Assembly (NCBI GenBank): GCA_002696885.1
Contig: NZSO01000047.1
Location: forward strand, 1 to 5,817
Direction of reading: 5' to 3'
Origin: Verrucomicrobiales bacterium
GTDB taxonomy: Bacteria; Verrucomicrobiota; Verrucomicrobiia; Verrucomicrobiales; DEV007
DNA length: 5,817 bases
Part shown: positions 4,943-5,817 of the stretch, piece by piece
Numbering within the stretch: the first letter of the stretch is position 1
Layout of the letters: each line of letters starts with the position of its first letter
Made by a program: the position numbers and the translations under genes
Notes under the pieces: generated by a model
What the model was told of the DNA's origin: nothing
Databases searched by the model: none
The model's input: the letters and a program-made list of their open reading frames with translations, nothing else

Positions 4943-5817
4943 TTGAAATCATCGAATACAGATAAAAGTTTTTTAAAAGCTCTAACACTCTTTGCTTTTT
5001 TATTTGGTATATTTCGATTCGACGTATGCAGTGAGGAAAAAAAAGAGATTGGGCTCTCTGAATTAATCGCTTTAGGAGTTAAAAACAACCCCCGTTTAAT
5101 TTCACTTAGAGGGGCCATTACAATTGCTGAGGCAAGAAAAAAAACCGCCGGAGCATGGAGAGATCCCCAAATAAGATTTCGTAAAAATTGGGGAAGTAAT
5201 GAAATCCCAAAGCCATTTACTGAAACCCGGACTGAATCTTTTACAGAGCAGGTCAACAGAACTGAAGTCAATGCAGACGGACAGGAAAAGAAAACTGTTT
5301 CAGATGAGACAGTCACTCGTGAAATAAGTAGGACAATTACAGAGGGTAGAACCAAAACTGTAACTGAGGAGGTCATTAAAGAGGAGTCTCGAGAAAACAT
5401 TACGATACTTCCTAATCCGGAGATATTCGAGCCTGGTGGATTTAAAACTGATAACAGCGACTCGGTAAGAACAGGAACAAGAACAGACTTTCACGATACT
5501 GACCCATATGCGGATGAAACAGACATGGAACTTCAGTTTCGACTTTACGTACCCCATCCAGCAATTAGAAAGGCCAGAATTAAAAAAGCGGAACAAGAAA
5601 TAAAACTGGCTCAAGAAACAGCGAAAGCCGAGGAGAATTCTGTAGTGCTGAGAATTAGAGAAGAGTACGAACAGCTTCAATATTTAAAAGCTAGAATTGA
5701 AATACTAAAGACGGAAAATGCGGCTGCTCTTTCCTACTCAACAAATCAAAGTAAAATGTTGAACAATGGATTCATCACGATTGATAAAGTTGAATACGTT
5801 GATAGTGATGGAATTTC
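4943..5817 (+). CDS. TolC-family outer-membrane efflux protein, C-terminus cut by window edge, non-ATG start
   Basis: An open frame runs from an in-frame stop at 4928-4930 to the window end, giving 291 residues from the TTG at 4943. No in-frame ATG occurs until 5522, well inside the domain. TTG gives a good signal peptide: basic residues to Lys12, then a hydrophobic run at about 13-24. ATT at 4931 is the other possible start. Residues 37-72 (GLSELIALGVKNNPRL, then an AEARKKTAGAWRDPQ stretch) match the first helix and entry to the barrel in TolC-family proteins. Residues 195-205 (DMELQFRLYVP) resemble the second barrel strand, and 206-270 form the next long helix, rich in Ala, Glu and Lys. Between the strands, about residues 85-194, is a long Thr/Glu/Arg/Lys-rich insertion unlike the short loop of classical TolC. 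The protein should form the outer-membrane and periplasmic duct for the adaptor encoded just upstream. The second TolC repeat is beyond the window. Family call is good; the exact start is uncertain. Confidence 0.82.
   Translation, partial: MKSSNTDKSFLKALTLFAFLFGIFRFDVCSEEKKEIGLSELIALGVKNNPRLISLRGAITIAEARKKTAGAWRDPQIRFRKNWGSNEIPKPFTETRTESFTEQVNRTEVNADGQEKKTVSDETVTREISRTITEGRTKTVTEEVIKEESRENITILPNPEIFEPGGFKTDNSDSVRTGTRTDFHDTDPYADETDMELQFRLYVPHPAIRKARIKKAEQEIKLAQETAKAEENSVVLRIREEYEQLQYLKARIEILKTENAAALSYSTNQSKMLNNGFITIDKVEYVDSDGI

Noticed and set aside
4900..5680. Two long open frames on the minus strand (166 and 126 residues)
   Set aside because: They lie opposite the TolC-like gene, overlap each other in different frames, and have low-complexity Ser/Val/Phe-rich sequence from complementing Glu/Thr/Lys codons. 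The plus-strand frame has clear family motifs.
1..5817. CRISPR arrays, tRNA or rRNA genes, insertion sequences
   Set aside because: I saw no repeat-spacer periodicity, cloverleaf, rRNA motif, transposase or terminal inverted repeats with target duplications.

Overview
The window is AT-rich and fits a member of the Planctomycetes-Verrucomicrobia group, perhaps a marine Verrucomicrobiota. The main pointer is the secreted PQQ-like beta-propeller protein at the left end, whose WPRFLGPHNDG motif just after the signal peptide is very common in that group. The phylum call is an inference from protein style and cannot be proved from this window. No start codon in the window has a convincing Shine-Dalgarno sequence at normal spacing, and two genes appear to use GTG or TTG.

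Layout. (1) 1-719, minus strand: the N-terminal 240 residues of a secreted PQQ-like beta-propeller protein, cut by the window edge. (2) 720-800: a short divergent intergenic region with overlapping palindromes. (3) 801-1805, plus strand: a complete zinc-dependent medium-chain alcohol/polyol dehydrogenase. (4) 1806-2069: a non-coding gap with several inverted repeats, including a perfect 14-bp palindrome. (5) 2070-4825, plus strand: three tightly spaced genes encoding a VTC-type polyphosphate polymerase domain protein, a DUF4956 membrane protein and an HlyD-like membrane fusion protein. (6) 4826-4942: a gap with an imperfect hairpin. (7) 4943 to the end, plus strand: the start of a TolC-family outer-membrane protein, missed by ATG-only gene finding because it has no ATG start and runs off the window.

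The interesting part is region 5 to 7. VTC and DUF4956 genes are a recurring pair in bacteria. Here they are followed directly by a periplasmic adaptor and an outer-membrane channel protein. The VTC protein keeps the basic and acidic residues expected of a triphosphate-tunnel polyphosphate polymerase. No ABC or RND pump is encoded in the visible part. A reasonable hypothesis is a trans-envelope machine: the cytosolic VTC domain makes polyphosphate or a related polyanion, DUF4956 serves as the inner-membrane component, and the HlyD-like and TolC-like proteins carry the product, or a signal about it, across the periplasm and outer membrane. This is inferred from gene order and domain content only.

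The beta-propeller and dehydrogenase genes look like ordinary neighbours with no evident functional link to this cluster.
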